A stretch of 64,000 nt of DNA from Bacteroidales bacterium (GTDB taxonomy: Bacteria > Bacteroidota > Bacteroidia > Bacteroidales > F082), in NCBI GenBank assembly GCA_016936355.1, contig JAFGYB010000015.1:1-64000 (forward strand). The letters are read 5' to 3'. How positions within the stretch are numbered: the stretch's first letter is position 1; the number at the start of each line of letters is the position of its first letter. The notes under the pieces are model-generated. The model did not search any database. It saw nothing but the letters and a program-made list of their open reading frames with translations, and was not told the DNA's origin. The position numbers were made by a program, and so were the translations under genes. Of the stretch, positions 24,465 through 34,478 are shown one piece after another.

Positions 24465-26714
24465 ATGCAGGAATTGATGTCTTCGAAAAAAAGTAAACCA
24501 TTCACCAAAATCATACGCTACGGATTCCTGACCCTGATTTCCCTCACGTTGCTGGGGGTACTCTTCTTTGTGACTGTTTATATTGGAGTTTTCGGAGTCC
24601 TTCCCAATAAAACCAAATTACGGTCCATCAGCAACGAACAGGCTTCCCTGGTGTATTCGTCCGACAGCGTGCTCATCGGGAAATATTTTGCCGAGAACCG
24701 TACCAATGTGGGATGGAATGAGATTCCCGAGAATCTGGTGGATGCACTGGTAGCAACAGAAGACAAGCGGTTTTTCACGCACAGGGGCTACGACATCCGG
24801 AGTTATTTCCGGGTCCTGATCAAAAGCATCCTGCTACAACAAAACAGCGGTGGCGGCAGCACGCTGACCCAGCAGCTGGCGAAGAATCTATACGGACGCA
24901 AGGATTACGGATTCATGAGTCTTCCGGTCAACAAGCTGAAAGAATTGATCATTGCCTCTCGCCTGGAGGATGTGTACAGCAAAAAGGAATTGCTGCTGCT
25001 GTACCTCAACTCGGTTCCGTTCGGGGAAAATGTTTACGGTGTAGAATCGGCGGCCCACCGATACTTCAACAAGAAAGCCCGCGATTTGACGCCCGACGAA
25101 TCGGCGGTACTGGTGGGCCTGCTCAGAGCCAATACCTATTACGATCCGCGACTGAATCCACAAAACTCCATCCAGCGCCGCAATGTGGTGCTGACGCTGA
25201 TGGAAAAGCAACAGTATCTGTCTCCCACAGTAGCCGACAGTCTGAAAAACCTTCCGCTGGATCTCAACTACAACAACATCGGCATCAACGCCCCTGCCGG
25301 ATACTTTGTGTATCAGGTAAAACTGCAGGCTCAAAAAATTCTGGACTCACTGAACACCGCTACAGGATCGGATTATGACCTGGAAACCGACGGACTGAAG
25401 ATCCATACCACCCTTAACGACCACCTGCAGCATCTGGCCCGCGAGGCAGTTAAAAAACAACTTTCCCTGATGCAGCCCCTGCTGGACCGGCAACTGTCGG
25501 CTACCGGTTTTCAAAGGGATTGGAATCAACAGCACAGGAAACTGAAGAATGCCCGGCACGCTGTGGATCTTTTTACGTGGAAGGGCGTACAATCCCGAAA
25601 CATCTCTACCCTGGACAGTCTGTGGCATTATTACAGGATGCTGAACGCCGCCGTACTGATCACCAGTCCCAAAACCGGGGCTGTGCTCACCTGGGTAGGT
25701 GGGAACAACTACAGTTATCTCCCGTTTGATATGGTACAGTCGCACCGGCAGATCGCCTCTGCTTTCAAGCCGGTGCTGTATGCCACGGCCCTGGAAAACG
25801 GCTACACGCCCTGTACCTATCTGGACAATACGGAAAAGACCTATCCCGAATACCAGAACTGGCAACCCGAGAATTACAGCCATACCTCTACCCCCGACAG
25901 CACGGTAGCACTTTGGTATGCCCTGACTCATTCCATGAATATTCCGACGGTGGATCTGTATTTCAAAGTAGGCCGGGAGCCACTGCTCAACACCTGCCGG
26001 CAACTGCATTTTCCGGAAGTCAAAGACAATGCTCCTTCCATAGCCATCGGAACACTGGATCTGTCGCTGGAAGAAATCGTCAGGGCTTATGGTGCTTTTG
26101 CCAATCAGGGCAAAATGCATTCACTGTATATGATCGATAAAATTACTGATGCCTCAGGCCGTGTTCTATACCAGCAGGACTCAACGAAGTCAGAAGACAT
26201 ATTCAGTAAAGAAACCACAAACACACTGACAGCAATTCTGCAACAAGTGATCAATCAGGGTACGGGAGTAAGTATTCGTAATAGATTTGGGATAAAAGCT
26301 ACACTTGCAGGGAAAACAGGTACAGCACAGAATTTTTCCAACGCCTGGTTTCTGGCTTACACACCCGATATGGTACTGGGAACCTGGGTCGGTGCCCGCA
26401 CACCCGATGTTCATTTCAATAACGGCCTGGGTGCCGGCGCTTCACTGGCGCTGCCGATTGTAGCCCATGTGATCCGGGGCATTGAAAGCAATCCGGACCT
26501 GAGTAATCAATACCTGACTCCTTTTGATATCCCCGGCGACACCTATTCCTTTCTTCAATGCGATCCTTATCGGCAAAAGGGAATCAAGGGATTTTTCAAC
26601 CGACTGTTTCAGGGAAATAAAAAGACAGACTCCGCTTCTGACACCTCTTCACTGAAGAAAAAAGAAAACCGGGTCATCAACTTTTTTAAAAGACTGTTCA
26701 AGCGGAAGAAATAA
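24465..26714 (+). CDS. mrcA: Penicillin-binding protein 1A (bifunctional peptidoglycan synthase)
   Basis: 749 residues. A short cytoplasmic N-terminus and membrane helix (~20-40) precede the GT51 glycosyltransferase domain (EDKRFFTHRGYD, GGGSTLTQQLAKNLYGR). The transpeptidase domain has the active-site SxxK in ASAFKP, the SxN motif in HSMNIP, and KTGTAQ. It polymerises lipid II and cross-links stem peptides. The basic C-terminal tail (FFKRLFKRKK) is typical of Bacteroidota homologues. The start is ATG 24465; ATG 24477 is an alternative. Confidence 0.95.
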   Translation: MQELMSSKKSKPFTKIIRYGFLTLISLTLLGVLFFVTVYIGVFGVLPNKTKLRSISNEQASLVYSSDSVLIGKYFAENRTNVGWNEIPENLVDALVATEDKRFFTHRGYDIRSYFRVLIKSILLQQNSGGGSTLTQQLAKNLYGRKDYGFMSLPVNKLKELIIASRLEDVYSKKELLLLYLNSVPFGENVYGVESAAHRYFNKKARDLTPDESAVLVGLLRANTYYDPRLNPQNSIQRRNVVLTLMEKQQYLSPTVADSLKNLPLDLNYNNIGINAPAGYFVYQVKLQAQKILDSLNTATGSDYDLETDGLKIHTTLNDHLQHLAREAVKKQLSLMQPLLDRQLSATGFQRDWNQQHRKLKNARHAVDLFTWKGVQSRNISTLDSLWHYYRMLNAAVLITSPKTGAVLTWVGGNNYSYLPFDMVQSHRQIASAFKPVLYATALENGYTPCTYLDNTEKTYPEYQNWQPENYSHTSTPDSTVALWYALTHSMNIPTVDLYFKVGREPLLNTCRQLHFPEVKDNAPSIAIGTLDLSLEEIVRAYGAFANQGKMHSLYMIDKITDASGRVLYQQDSTKSEDIFSKETTNTLTAILQQVINQGTGVSIRNRFGIKATLAGKTGTAQNFSNAWFLAYTPDMVLGTWVGARTPDVHFNNGLGAGASLALPIVAHVIRGIESNPDLSNQYLTPFDIPGDTYSFLQCDPYRQKGIKGFFNRLFQGNKKTDSASDTSSLKKKENRVINFFKRLFKRKK

Positions 26715-26744
26715 TAAGTCTGGATCCATCGAACCTTAACCGGT

Positions 26745-26773
26745 GACCGGCGCTCACAGCATACGCGCCGGTC
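26745..26773 (+). terminator. Likely terminator after mrcA
   Basis: A perfect nine-pair stem GACCGGCGC/GCGCCGGTC with an 11-base loop, followed by AATTTCTTTG. The T-tract is broken, so termination strength is uncertain. A second perfect hairpin, CTGAGGC-GGAG-GCCTCAG at 26820-26837, lies between it and the convergent aminotransferase gene. Confidence 0.55.
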
Positions 26774-26860
26774 AATTTCTTTGTTCCCGTAATGAAGATC
26801 AGATGCTCACGGTCTCCACCTGAGGCGGAGGCCTCAGAATTAAACTATAACAGGGGATCT

Positions 26861-27988
26861 TTATTTTTTTGTACGGACGACACCAGTCTTCAGGTATTGG
26901 CTGAATACCTCCATCACTTCAGGGAAATTCCGCCGGCCAAAACCGATTCGGATGTACTTTCCCTCGGTATCAAACATTTCAGCCGGGACTGTCATAATTC
27001 CGGTTTGTTCCACCAGCCGGTCGCTGAACTCCAGAGAGGTGTTTTCAATATTCAGTTTCACAAAAGCCGTGGAACCGGCTTTGGGAGGAATAAAGGACGA
27101 AATAATATCGTGTTCGGCGGTAAATTCCCCGAACAGGGAAACATTCTTTCGGATTTTCTCCATATTGGGAAGGATGAACGCATCGGCATGATTCAGGGCG
27201 ATGATCGAAAGGACTTCGGACGGCCCGCTGCTGCAGATGCTCAGATAATCTTTAAAAGCAATTACTTTCTTCAGAAGATCTTTATCCTGTGATACCAGCC
27301 AGCCTGTTCTCAAACCGGCCAGGCCAAAAGACTTAGACAGTCCCCAAAGGCTGATTCCCTTTTCGTACAGATCACATACGGGCGGCAATTCCTCCCTGTC
27401 TGAGATCATCAGTTTTCGGTACATCTCATCCGAGAAAAGATAAGCACCATGCTTCCGTGCAACTGACACAATTTCACTTAGTTGATTCAGCGTCAGGTAG
27501 CCTCCGGTGGGATTGTGCGGGAAATTAATGATGATCAGCTTTGTATTGACCCGGACGAGTTGTTCCAGATCATTTGTGTCGAATTCCCAGGTTTCAGGGT
27601 CGGGTTTCCAGAAGGAAAGGGAACAGCCCAGCGAACGCACCACTTCATACAGCGACTGGTATGCCGGAGCAATACACACCACATGATCACCCCGGCTTAA
27701 CAGGACGTTCATCAGACTGAAATTCAGTTCCCCGGGTGAGGACACCACCACCTGTTCGATGGACTGCTGCTGATAAAACTGTAGAATGGATTCCCTGAGC
27801 ATACTGCTGCCTTCACTCTCGGTGTATCCCAGCTGCAACTCTTCCCACAATTTCAATTCCCTGGGTGATGCCAGCTGCAACACATCATTCATTTCCCATC
27901 CGTCACAATCGGAACTGGAAAGCAAATATTTGGCCGTAAACTCATGGTTGGCAAAGTATCGCTCCAGCTTAAAATCGTTTATTTTCAT
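26861..27988 (-). CDS. PLP-dependent class I/II aminotransferase
   Basis: 375 residues, fold type I. The lysine that binds pyridoxal phosphate is in LWGLSKSFGLAGLRTGWL. Other conserved features are the NFPHNPTGG loop and DEMYRKL (cofactor-ring Asp). It resembles the aspartate-aminotransferase-like group that includes several single-gene biosynthetic enzymes; the amino-donor specificity cannot be read from sequence. It stands alone and is convergent with mrcA. Confidence 0.88.
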   Translation of the reverse strand: MKINDFKLERYFANHEFTAKYLLSSSDCDGWEMNDVLQLASPRELKLWEELQLGYTESEGSSMLRESILQFYQQQSIEQVVVSSPGELNFSLMNVLLSRGDHVVCIAPAYQSLYEVVRSLGCSLSFWKPDPETWEFDTNDLEQLVRVNTKLIIINFPHNPTGGYLTLNQLSEIVSVARKHGAYLFSDEMYRKLMISDREELPPVCDLYEKGISLWGLSKSFGLAGLRTGWLVSQDKDLLKKVIAFKDYLSICSSGPSEVLSIIALNHADAFILPNMEKIRKNVSLFGEFTAEHDIISSFIPPKAGSTAFVKLNIENTSLEFSDRLVEQTGIMTVPAEMFDTEGKYIRIGFGRRNFPEVMEVFSQYLKTGVVRTKK

Positions 27989-28062
27989 CTTTCATTGATT
28001 TGAATCTTACAAAGATAGCGGATTACAAAAACCCGGCTGTGCAGTCGATATTATATCACGAT

Positions 28063-28099
28063 AAAAAAAAATTCCTGCCGTCGCAGTGACGGCAGGAAT
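28063..28099 (-). terminator. Terminator of the LruC-protein gene
   Basis: A perfect 12-pair stem (28071-28082 with 28088-28099) and an A-run at 28063-28070 that reads as eight Ts on the minus strand. It follows the stop of the minus-strand gene at 28131. Confidence 0.92.
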
Positions 28100-28130
28100 C
28101 AAAATTCTCTTAATGAAAAGTATTTACTTT

Positions 28131-30941
28131 CTATGGATTGGGCACAACATAGATCAGGTCCTTGTTGCGATAACCGTTCTGATCCAGATACCAGTCCTGA
28201 TACAGTGTTCCACCGCTGTTGGCCCAGTCGGCAAATTTCAGGTAGGCATTAATGATGGCCTGCTTTTCGATGGGATAATCAAACTGATGGTACAGATTAA
28301 TGGCCCAGGGAAGGTTATTCTTTGTCTTGTAATAGCTTCCGGTAGCAGGATTACTGTTGTCGTCACCCGTACCGAACAAGCTCATATTCGCCAGTGATGT
28401 GGGCGGATAATCCGGAAGGTGCACTTCAACGGACCGGTCCCTGTTCACAAAAATAAAGGGATTAAAACCGGCAATATCCAGATCGTTGTAGGTGTATGTA
28501 TTGGGTTTAAACTCAATATCGATGCGGATGGTATCGGGTGTTACATACGGCAGATCAGGAGTGGTATTTACACCAATGCCACCGGGAGAGTGCATCAGAT
28601 CGTATGCATTGTCGAACACGATGACCGTGGGCTTGGCCTGATTGTCTTCCGTACCATTACTATTCAAAGTCACGATGTTTTCTTTCAAAACAGAACCCGT
28701 TACCGTCAGATCATTGGCATTGATGGCAGACGAGAGCTGGAAACCGAAACCATTTTCATAGGAGGCACCAAAAGCTTTCAGGATAAAGGTTGCTTTCACA
28801 CTCTTTACATAGTTGCTTGTGTTTGTATTCACTTCAAAACGGTAATCGATCACCATATCGTTGAAGTCATAATCCCCCTTATAGGGCCACAGGTCTTCAA
28901 ATGCCAGGGTGCCAAAGCCGGTAGCCGGATAATAGTTCTCGGTGCCGGATAATACATTCACGACAACGGTAGCGGTGCTGCTCAGCCCACCCTGATCGCT
29001 GATGGAATAATCCACTGTGGCGGTGCCCGTAAAACCATTCACCGGAGTGAAGGTTATTTTTCCGGTAGTATTGTCCACGGTAAAGGTTCCCACCGTTGAA
29101 GAGCTGGGTTCCGTTCCCGACACCAGTTTCAGTGTACTGTAGTTAAATGGGGTGGAACCAGTTGTATCATTGTCCAATACAGGAATGATTACCGGCTGGT
29201 TGATTTCCGTCATTGCCGTATCATTTACTGCTTTGGGTCCAATTACAGGATAGGTTACTTTCACCTGAGCCTGATTGGATTTGATGCCGTTGTTGTCCTT
29301 AACAGTATAGTGAACAGGTGTCGGACTTCCCACCAACGAATTATCCGGGGTGAAGGTAATGGCACCGGTGGTTGTATTCACGGACCATACCCCTTCGTTG
29401 GTTACGGTCAGCGAAGCACCAGCCGTTGAGGTTCCGTCAATCTGTACGGTGGAGGGAACAAGATCAGCATCTCCCTTTGTATCATTATTCAACACATTCA
29501 GGGTAACAGGATTTCCCGGAGTACCGGTGATGCTGTCGTTTACAGCTGTAGGACCAACAAAATATGTAACCTTAACCGTGGCCGGATTGGATTTCAGTCC
29601 GATATCGTCTTTCACAGTGTACTGAATGGGCGTCGGGCTGCCGGTAAATGAGACAGCAGGTGTAAAAGTAATGGCTCCGGTAGCGGTATTCACCGACCAA
29701 ACGCCTTCGTTGGGAACGGTCAGTGAAGCACCGGGAGATGATGTCCCGTCAATCTGTACGGTGGAGGGATCAATGTTATTATCACCTTTGGTATCATTAT
29801 TCAGCACGTCGACTGTAACAGCGTTTCCGGGAATCCCCGATGTACTGTCATTCACCGCTGTCGGTCCCACCGGATACGTAATGGTCACCGTAGCCAGATT
29901 GGAAGCGATGTTATTATCATCTCTTACGAAATATTTGATGGGTGTGGGACTACCCACCAATGAATTATCAGGAGTAAAAGTAATGGCTCCGTTGGAGGTA
30001 TTTACTGACCAGACGCCTTCGTTGGGAACCGTCAGAGAAGCTCCGGCAGATGTCGTACCATCGATCTGAACCGTAGAAGGAACAATGGTACCGTCTCCTT
30101 TCGTATCATTTTGCAATACATTGATTGTAACAGGATTTCCGGGCATACCTGAACCGCTGTCGTTGTTGGCGGTAGGCGCTGTAATATTAATCAGCTGAAC
30201 CCAGGTTCCCTGAACCTGCGGGGTACCATTCAGCAGGGTATGGTTGTCATTTTCAAATTCACCACCGGCTCCCATGGAGAACTCAATCTTATCAAAAGCC
30301 AATCCCGAACTGGCTACGAAATGCAGGAAAGCAAAAGGCTCACCCGCATCCTGGCCGGTTCCGGGTTTACCGTAGTAATCGCTGGTTTTGTATGTACTGC
30401 CATTCACAGCTGTAATGCGGTTGTGCCTGTTGTTGGGTAACAAGTCGATGACATCCTGTGTTGTAAAAGTTCCGATGACTTGTCCGTTACGAAAGATCTT
30501 AATGGTGTTTTTGCCATCACCGGCAGGCCATGCAAATCCGAAATAGGTTACCGGATGGTTGAAAACCAAATCCACTTTACCCCCTACCTGAATGGCCATA
30601 TATTTACCTGTTCCGGCTCCGTACTGGTCATCGTTTTTTATGTATGACTTACCGGCCGTTTGGTAATAGGTACCGATGGCTGAGGTATATCCGTTGGGAG
30701 TCGGAGCCCAGTTATAATTGGGCAGGTTGTTGAAACTGCTGAAGTCTTCTGTCACCAGCGTTCCTCCGGTCACATCCGATGTCATTTGTTTAGGCTTACT
30801 GGTGTAAACCCGCAGGTATTCCTGAGCCGAGACATTACTGCTCCAGAGCACCATCATCATCAGAATGAAAACAGGTGCCGCAAAACTATATTTTCTTACA
30901 CTGTTTTTCATCCTGTTTTGTATAAAAGTAAATATTTTCAT
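28131..30941 (-). CDS. LruC-domain surface protein with tandem Ig/cadherin-like repeats
   Basis: 936 residues. The signal peptide ends near SSNVSAQ. An N-terminal ~220-residue lectin-like region is followed by three close ~105-residue repeats (NDSxxGxPGNxVTxxVLxNDTKGD...STVQIDGTS...GVWSVNT...GAITFTP...SPTPIxY) plus a fourth diverged repeat ([20 protein letters not shown]). The C-terminal LruC domain begins near [20 protein letters not shown]. Repeats of this type are Ca-binding-like adhesion modules; LruC proteins are exported in Bacteroidota. The lipoprotein gene 33 bases upstream is probably co-transcribed. A second ATG (30911) would give a shorter signal peptide. Confidence 0.88.
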   Translation of the reverse strand: MKIFTFIQNRMKNSVRKYSFAAPVFILMMMVLWSSNVSAQEYLRVYTSKPKQMTSDVTGGTLVTEDFSSFNNLPNYNWAPTPNGYTSAIGTYYQTAGKSYIKNDDQYGAGTGKYMAIQVGGKVDLVFNHPVTYFGFAWPAGDGKNTIKIFRNGQVIGTFTTQDVIDLLPNNRHNRITAVNGSTYKTSDYYGKPGTGQDAGEPFAFLHFVASSGLAFDKIEFSMGAGGEFENDNHTLLNGTPQVQGTWVQLINITAPTANNDSGSGMPGNPVTINVLQNDTKGDGTIVPSTVQIDGTTSAGASLTVPNEGVWSVNTSNGAITFTPDNSLVGSPTPIKYFVRDDNNIASNLATVTITYPVGPTAVNDSTSGIPGNAVTVDVLNNDTKGDNNIDPSTVQIDGTSSPGASLTVPNEGVWSVNTATGAITFTPAVSFTGSPTPIQYTVKDDIGLKSNPATVKVTYFVGPTAVNDSITGTPGNPVTLNVLNNDTKGDADLVPSTVQIDGTSTAGASLTVTNEGVWSVNTTTGAITFTPDNSLVGSPTPVHYTVKDNNGIKSNQAQVKVTYPVIGPKAVNDTAMTEINQPVIIPVLDNDTTGSTPFNYSTLKLVSGTEPSSSTVGTFTVDNTTGKITFTPVNGFTGTATVDYSISDQGGLSSTATVVVNVLSGTENYYPATGFGTLAFEDLWPYKGDYDFNDMVIDYRFEVNTNTSNYVKSVKATFILKAFGASYENGFGFQLSSAINANDLTVTGSVLKENIVTLNSNGTEDNQAKPTVIVFDNAYDLMHSPGGIGVNTTPDLPYVTPDTIRIDIEFKPNTYTYNDLDIAGFNPFIFVNRDRSVEVHLPDYPPTSLANMSLFGTGDDNSNPATGSYYKTKNNLPWAINLYHQFDYPIEKQAIINAYLKFADWANSGGTLYQDWYLDQNGYRNKDLIYVVPNP

Positions 30942-30974
30942 GAAACGGTCTTTTTAAAAATGAATAGATACCAA

Positions 30975-31346
30975 TTATTTAAATTGATAACTCAAATTAT
31001 CAGAGTTGATGTTTAAGGTAACCTCCTGTCCCATGAATTTCACCTTCAGTGTCTTTTCATAGGCCGGAATTACCAGTTTCATTGTATATGCCGTGTTGGC
31101 TTTCAGGAATGCCCGCTGGAATGAAACACCTTTTGAAGAAGTTATATCTACCAGATTGTTGGCTTTGGCAGTCAGTGTAAGCTGAACCGTACGGGTTGTT
31201 TTCCAGTTGAAACTCGAAGGAACCTGCAAATTGTCCATGGTTTTGGATTCTGTAGGTGGGTTCGGGCCGACCAGACTTTGTTTCTGGCATGAAACCAGCA
31301 TCATTGCAAAACTGAAAAACATAAGTACAATAACTTTTTTCATCAT
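30975..31346 (-). CDS. Small lipoprotein
   Basis: 123 residues with a clear lipoprotein signal peptide (MMKKVIVLMFFSFAMMLVSC; lipidation at Cys20). The mature part is a single beta-rich domain (FNWKTTRTVQLTL...GQEVTLNIN). The family is not recognised. It precedes the LruC surface protein in the same orientation, 33 bases apart; pairing of a small lipoprotein with an LruC protein suggests a joint cell-surface role. Confidence 0.85.
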   Translation of the reverse strand: MMKKVIVLMFFSFAMMLVSCQKQSLVGPNPPTESKTMDNLQVPSSFNWKTTRTVQLTLTAKANNLVDITSSKGVSFQRAFLKANTAYTMKLVIPAYEKTLKVKFMGQEVTLNINSDNLSYQFK

Positions 31347-31548
31347 TTTATCTTTATAATATGGTATAGGTTCACCAAATTCCGGTCCATATTTAAATTA
31401 TTTCCAAATTGTATTGCAAAACACATACCCTCAACTATTTAACATCTCGTTCAGGTCTACCGCTATCCACAATACCTCCTTCAAAATTCCCATCCTGGGA
31501 AATTTAAGTATTAAAAATGGGAAAAATGAGGCCTTACATCCAAATATG

Positions 31549-32316
31549 CTACAGCTCTATATCCAGACTCACCGGGCAGTGGTCGGAACCGTGAATTTCA
31601 GGATGAATCGTGATGTTTTTCACTTGATTGATCAGTTTGGGGCTGACGATGAAATAATCAATACGCCACCCGGCGTTGCGGGCCCGGGCATTGAAGCGGT
31701 AGCTCCAGTAGGTATATTCCACTTTATCCGGATTCAGGTGACGGAACACATCCACAAAACCGGCGCCCAGCAGCCGATCCATCCCGTCGATTTCCACCTG
31801 GGTGTAGCCGGCAGTTTTGTTGTAGTTTGAATCGGGGTTTTTCAGGTCAATGGGACGATGAGCCACATTGAAATCGCCGCAGGCGATCACCGGCTTGGTT
31901 TGTTCGAGCTTTTCCATAAAATCCTGAAATACTTCGTTCCATTTTTCTTTAAAATCCAGTCGTTTCAGTCCTTCTCCCCCGTTAGGTGTATAGACGGTAA
32001 TCAGATAAAATTCTTCGTATTCGGCAGTAATCACGCGCCCTTCGGTATCAAATTCGGGAATACCAATACCGTAGGAGACAGTTAACGGTTTCTGATTCGT
32101 CAGGATCGCCGTTCCGGAATAGCCTTTCCGTTCGGCAGAATTTCTATAAATCTCGAATTGATTGGTAAAGTCTTTCAATGCTTTGTCCACCTCATCTTCC
32201 TGTGCCTTGGTTTCCTGTAAACACAGGACATCTGTTTTGAGGCTTGAAAATGAAGCGGGAAAATCTTTTTTCATGACGGCCCGGATGCCGTTCACGTTCC
32301 AGGTTGTGATGCGCAT
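31549..32316 (-). CDS. xth: Exodeoxyribonuclease III
   Basis: 255 residues, typical length. Endonuclease/exonuclease/phosphatase-fold motifs are all present: TWNVNGIRA, LQETKAQ (catalytic Glu), CGDFNVAH (catalytic Asp/Asn) and GSDHCPVSL (catalytic Asp-His). It cleaves DNA 5' to abasic sites and removes 3' blocks in base excision repair. Monocistronic, convergent with nothing; the LruC/lipoprotein pair starts upstream of its 3' end in the same orientation. Confidence 0.95.
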   Translation of the reverse strand: MRITTWNVNGIRAVMKKDFPASFSSLKTDVLCLQETKAQEDEVDKALKDFTNQFEIYRNSAERKGYSGTAILTNQKPLTVSYGIGIPEFDTEGRVITAEYEEFYLITVYTPNGGEGLKRLDFKEKWNEVFQDFMEKLEQTKPVIACGDFNVAHRPIDLKNPDSNYNKTAGYTQVEIDGMDRLLGAGFVDVFRHLNPDKVEYTYWSYRFNARARNAGWRIDYFIVSPKLINQVKNITIHPEIHGSDHCPVSLDIEL

Positions 32317-32464
32317 AGTTGAATTTTTTTAATCAAGTGTAAAAATATAAAATTCCGGGCGAGCGTTTGTAATCCGGATCTATTTTGATCACTTTCGTTG
32401 TTCATTCAGGGTCGAAACCCGCACCGTTAATGGAAATAAATGTACATTTGAAAAAAAGAATCTT

Positions 32465-33241
32465 ATGTCACGAATCACAAAAATAATAGCCTTATCAGGA
32501 TTGATCCTGATTTCCGGCTTCAGCCTTCAGGCACAACAAACAAACCGGTTCGACAAAAAAGTCTTCACCGATTCACAGGGACATTCCCTCCTCTACCGTA
32601 TTCTTTCTCCCGATTACAACCTGAGCAGAAAATATCCGCTGGTGATTTTCCTCCACGGTTCGGGGGAACGCGGCAACGACAACACGGCCCAACTGAAATG
32701 GGGGGTCATGCAATTTGCCACCGACCGGGCCATGTCGGAACACCCGGCCATCGTCATTGCTCCGCAATGTCCTGCCGGCCAGACCTGGGCCAACCTGCGT
32801 CCCGATAAAAACGGGAAAATGGAAATGTCGGCACAGCCCACCCTGCCCATGAAACTGGTCATGGAACTGGTGAAAAAACTCATCAAAGTCCTACCCGTTG
32901 ACACAACCCGGATTTATATTACAGGATTGTCCATGGGTGGCTTCGGTACCTATGATGCCATCGAACGGTATCCGAATTTTTTTGCCGCTGCCGTACCGGT
33001 ATGTGGCGGCGGGGATGTCAGCAAGGCTCCTTTGTTTGCGCACATGCCCCTCTGGATTTTTCATGGCGCCGATGACCCGGTGGTTCCCGTTCAATTCGAC
33101 TACAATATGGCCCAGGCACTCATCAAAGCCGGAGGGCATCCCGGTCTGACAATCCTACCGGGTGTGGGACATTTCTCATGGGTGGCAGCATACAGCGATC
33201 AACTGATGATGAACTGGCTGTTTGATCAACGCAAAAAATAA
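32465..33241 (+). CDS. Secreted alpha/beta-hydrolase (esterase/phospholipase-like)
   Basis: 258 residues. Signal peptide (LILISGFSLQA, cleaved before QQ) and an alpha/beta-hydrolase fold: oxyanion region FLHGSGERG, nucleophile elbow GLSMGGFGTYD (Ser), acid DDPVVPV and late His in GVGHFSW. It resembles the carboxylesterase/poly(3-hydroxybutyrate)-depolymerase-like group that cleaves small esters of carbohydrates. Substrate unknown. Followed six bases later by the lipid kinase gene. Confidence 0.85.
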   Translation: MSRITKIIALSGLILISGFSLQAQQTNRFDKKVFTDSQGHSLLYRILSPDYNLSRKYPLVIFLHGSGERGNDNTAQLKWGVMQFATDRAMSEHPAIVIAPQCPAGQTWANLRPDKNGKMEMSAQPTLPMKLVMELVKKLIKVLPVDTTRIYITGLSMGGFGTYDAIERYPNFFAAAVPVCGGGDVSKAPLFAHMPLWIFHGADDPVVPVQFDYNMAQALIKAGGHPGLTILPGVGHFSWVAAYSDQLMMNWLFDQRKK

Positions 33242-33246
33242 ACCGT

Positions 33247-33639
33247 ATGTCCGATAAATTCTCAGAGAAAGAATCGTTTTCTCCGAAAAAAAGAGTCCGA
33301 AGCTTCGGCTATGCCTTCCGGGGTATCTACAACATGCTGCGGTCGCAACATAATTTCTGGATTCAGCTCACCCTGGGCACGCTGGCGGTAGTCATGGGCT
33401 TTGCCCTGGAGATCAGTCGCGGCGAGTGGATGATCCTGGCGCTGACCATCGGCATGGTGCTGGCTGCCGAAACCTTTAATTCGGCCATCGAATCGCTCAC
33501 CGACCTGGTGCAACCCGAACAAGACCCACGAGCCGGATGGATTAAAGATCTGGCGGCCGGAGCGGTACTGATCACAGCCATCGCCTCGGTTGTTGTGGGA
33601 TTATTGATTTTTGTTCCACGAATCCTGGCCTTACTATGA
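33247..33639 (+). CDS. dgkA: Diacylglycerol/undecaprenol kinase
   Basis: 130 residues with three hydrophobic helices and the family motif AAETFNSAIESLTDLV (catalytic ExxxxE region). In bacteria of this type the small membrane kinase phosphorylates undecaprenol or diacylglycerol, recycling lipid carriers. It overlaps the next gene by ATGA and follows the esterase gene by six bases, giving a three-gene operon. Confidence 0.92.
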   Translation: MSDKFSEKESFSPKKRVRSFGYAFRGIYNMLRSQHNFWIQLTLGTLAVVMGFALEISRGEWMILALTIGMVLAAETFNSAIESLTDLVQPEQDPRAGWIKDLAAGAVLITAIASVVVGLLIFVPRILALL

Positions 33640-34478
33640 AACTGATCATAGACAGCGGCGCAACCAAAACACAATGGACCCTCCTGACCACACTGAAAGA
33701 TGTGCAGCATTTTTTCACTTCGGGACTGAATCCTTACTATATGACTCCCGAATCCATGCAGCAGCTGATCGAAAGCGAGTTGCCCGACAAACTGCTGAGA
33801 CAACCGGTGAAGGAAATCTTTTATTATGGAACCGGTTGTTCCACCGAAGCTAACTGCACCGTGATGCAAACGGTATTGCAGCATTTCTTCGTGCAGGCAG
33901 ACATCACGGTGCACCATGATCTGTACGGAGCTGCCGTTGCCCTGTACCACGATCAACCAGGCATTGCCTGTATCCTCGGAACCGGTTCCAATTCATGTCT
34001 TTGGAACGGAACAGAAATAGTGGAGAATGTGCCTTCGCTGGGCTATATGCTGGGCGATGAAGGCAGCGGCACTTATCTGGGGAAATTATTGTTAAAACTT
34101 ATCTTAAGCGGGGAAACAGATGCCGCACTTTCTGATGCTTTCTACGCTTATACAAACATGGATTTTTCCGCCATCCTGCACAAAATCTACAAGGAAGACA
34201 GACCGAACCGCTGGATCGCCGGTCTGGCTCCTTTTGCTGCTCAGCATAGGGAACATCCCGAAATAAAAAAAGTGATCCAACGAAATTTCAAGGATTTTAT
34301 CCGGGAGCAGGTGTCTGAATATTCCGGATACAAAGAGCACGACATTTCATGCACCGGTTCCATTGCCTGGTTTTTTCAGGAAGAATTAAAACAGGTGTTG
34401 AAAGAAGAAGGATTGAAGCCGGGTATTATTCTCAAAGAACCTATGGAGGGACTGGTTCGCTGGCATGCAGAGGATTAA
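33636..34478 (+). CDS. BadF/BadG-type ATPase; probable N-acetylglucosamine kinase
   Basis: 280 residues of the ASKHA (actin-like ATPase) fold: phosphate-1 loop LIIDSGATKTQWTL, phosphate-2 region CILGTGSNSCLWNG and adenosine motif near GSIAWFF. Bacterial homologues act as N-acetylglucosamine or N-acetylmuramic acid kinases in amino-sugar recycling, which fits its coupling to dgkA, but the substrate is inferred. Its TAA stop shares TTAA with the stop of convergent uvrA. Confidence 0.85.
   Translation: MKLIIDSGATKTQWTLLTTLKDVQHFFTSGLNPYYMTPESMQQLIESELPDKLLRQPVKEIFYYGTGCSTEANCTVMQTVLQHFFVQADITVHHDLYGAAVALYHDQPGIACILGTGSNSCLWNGTEIVENVPSLGYMLGDEGSGTYLGKLLLKLILSGETDAALSDAFYAYTNMDFSAILHKIYKEDRPNRWIAGLAPFAAQHREHPEIKKVIQRNFKDFIREQVSEYSGYKEHDISCTGSIAWFFQEELKQVLKEEGLKPGIILKEPMEGLVRWHAED

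Noticed and set aside
25347-26120. 257-codon minus-strand frame opposite mrcA
   Set aside because: Antisense to the transpeptidase motifs of PBP1A; composition is of shadow type.
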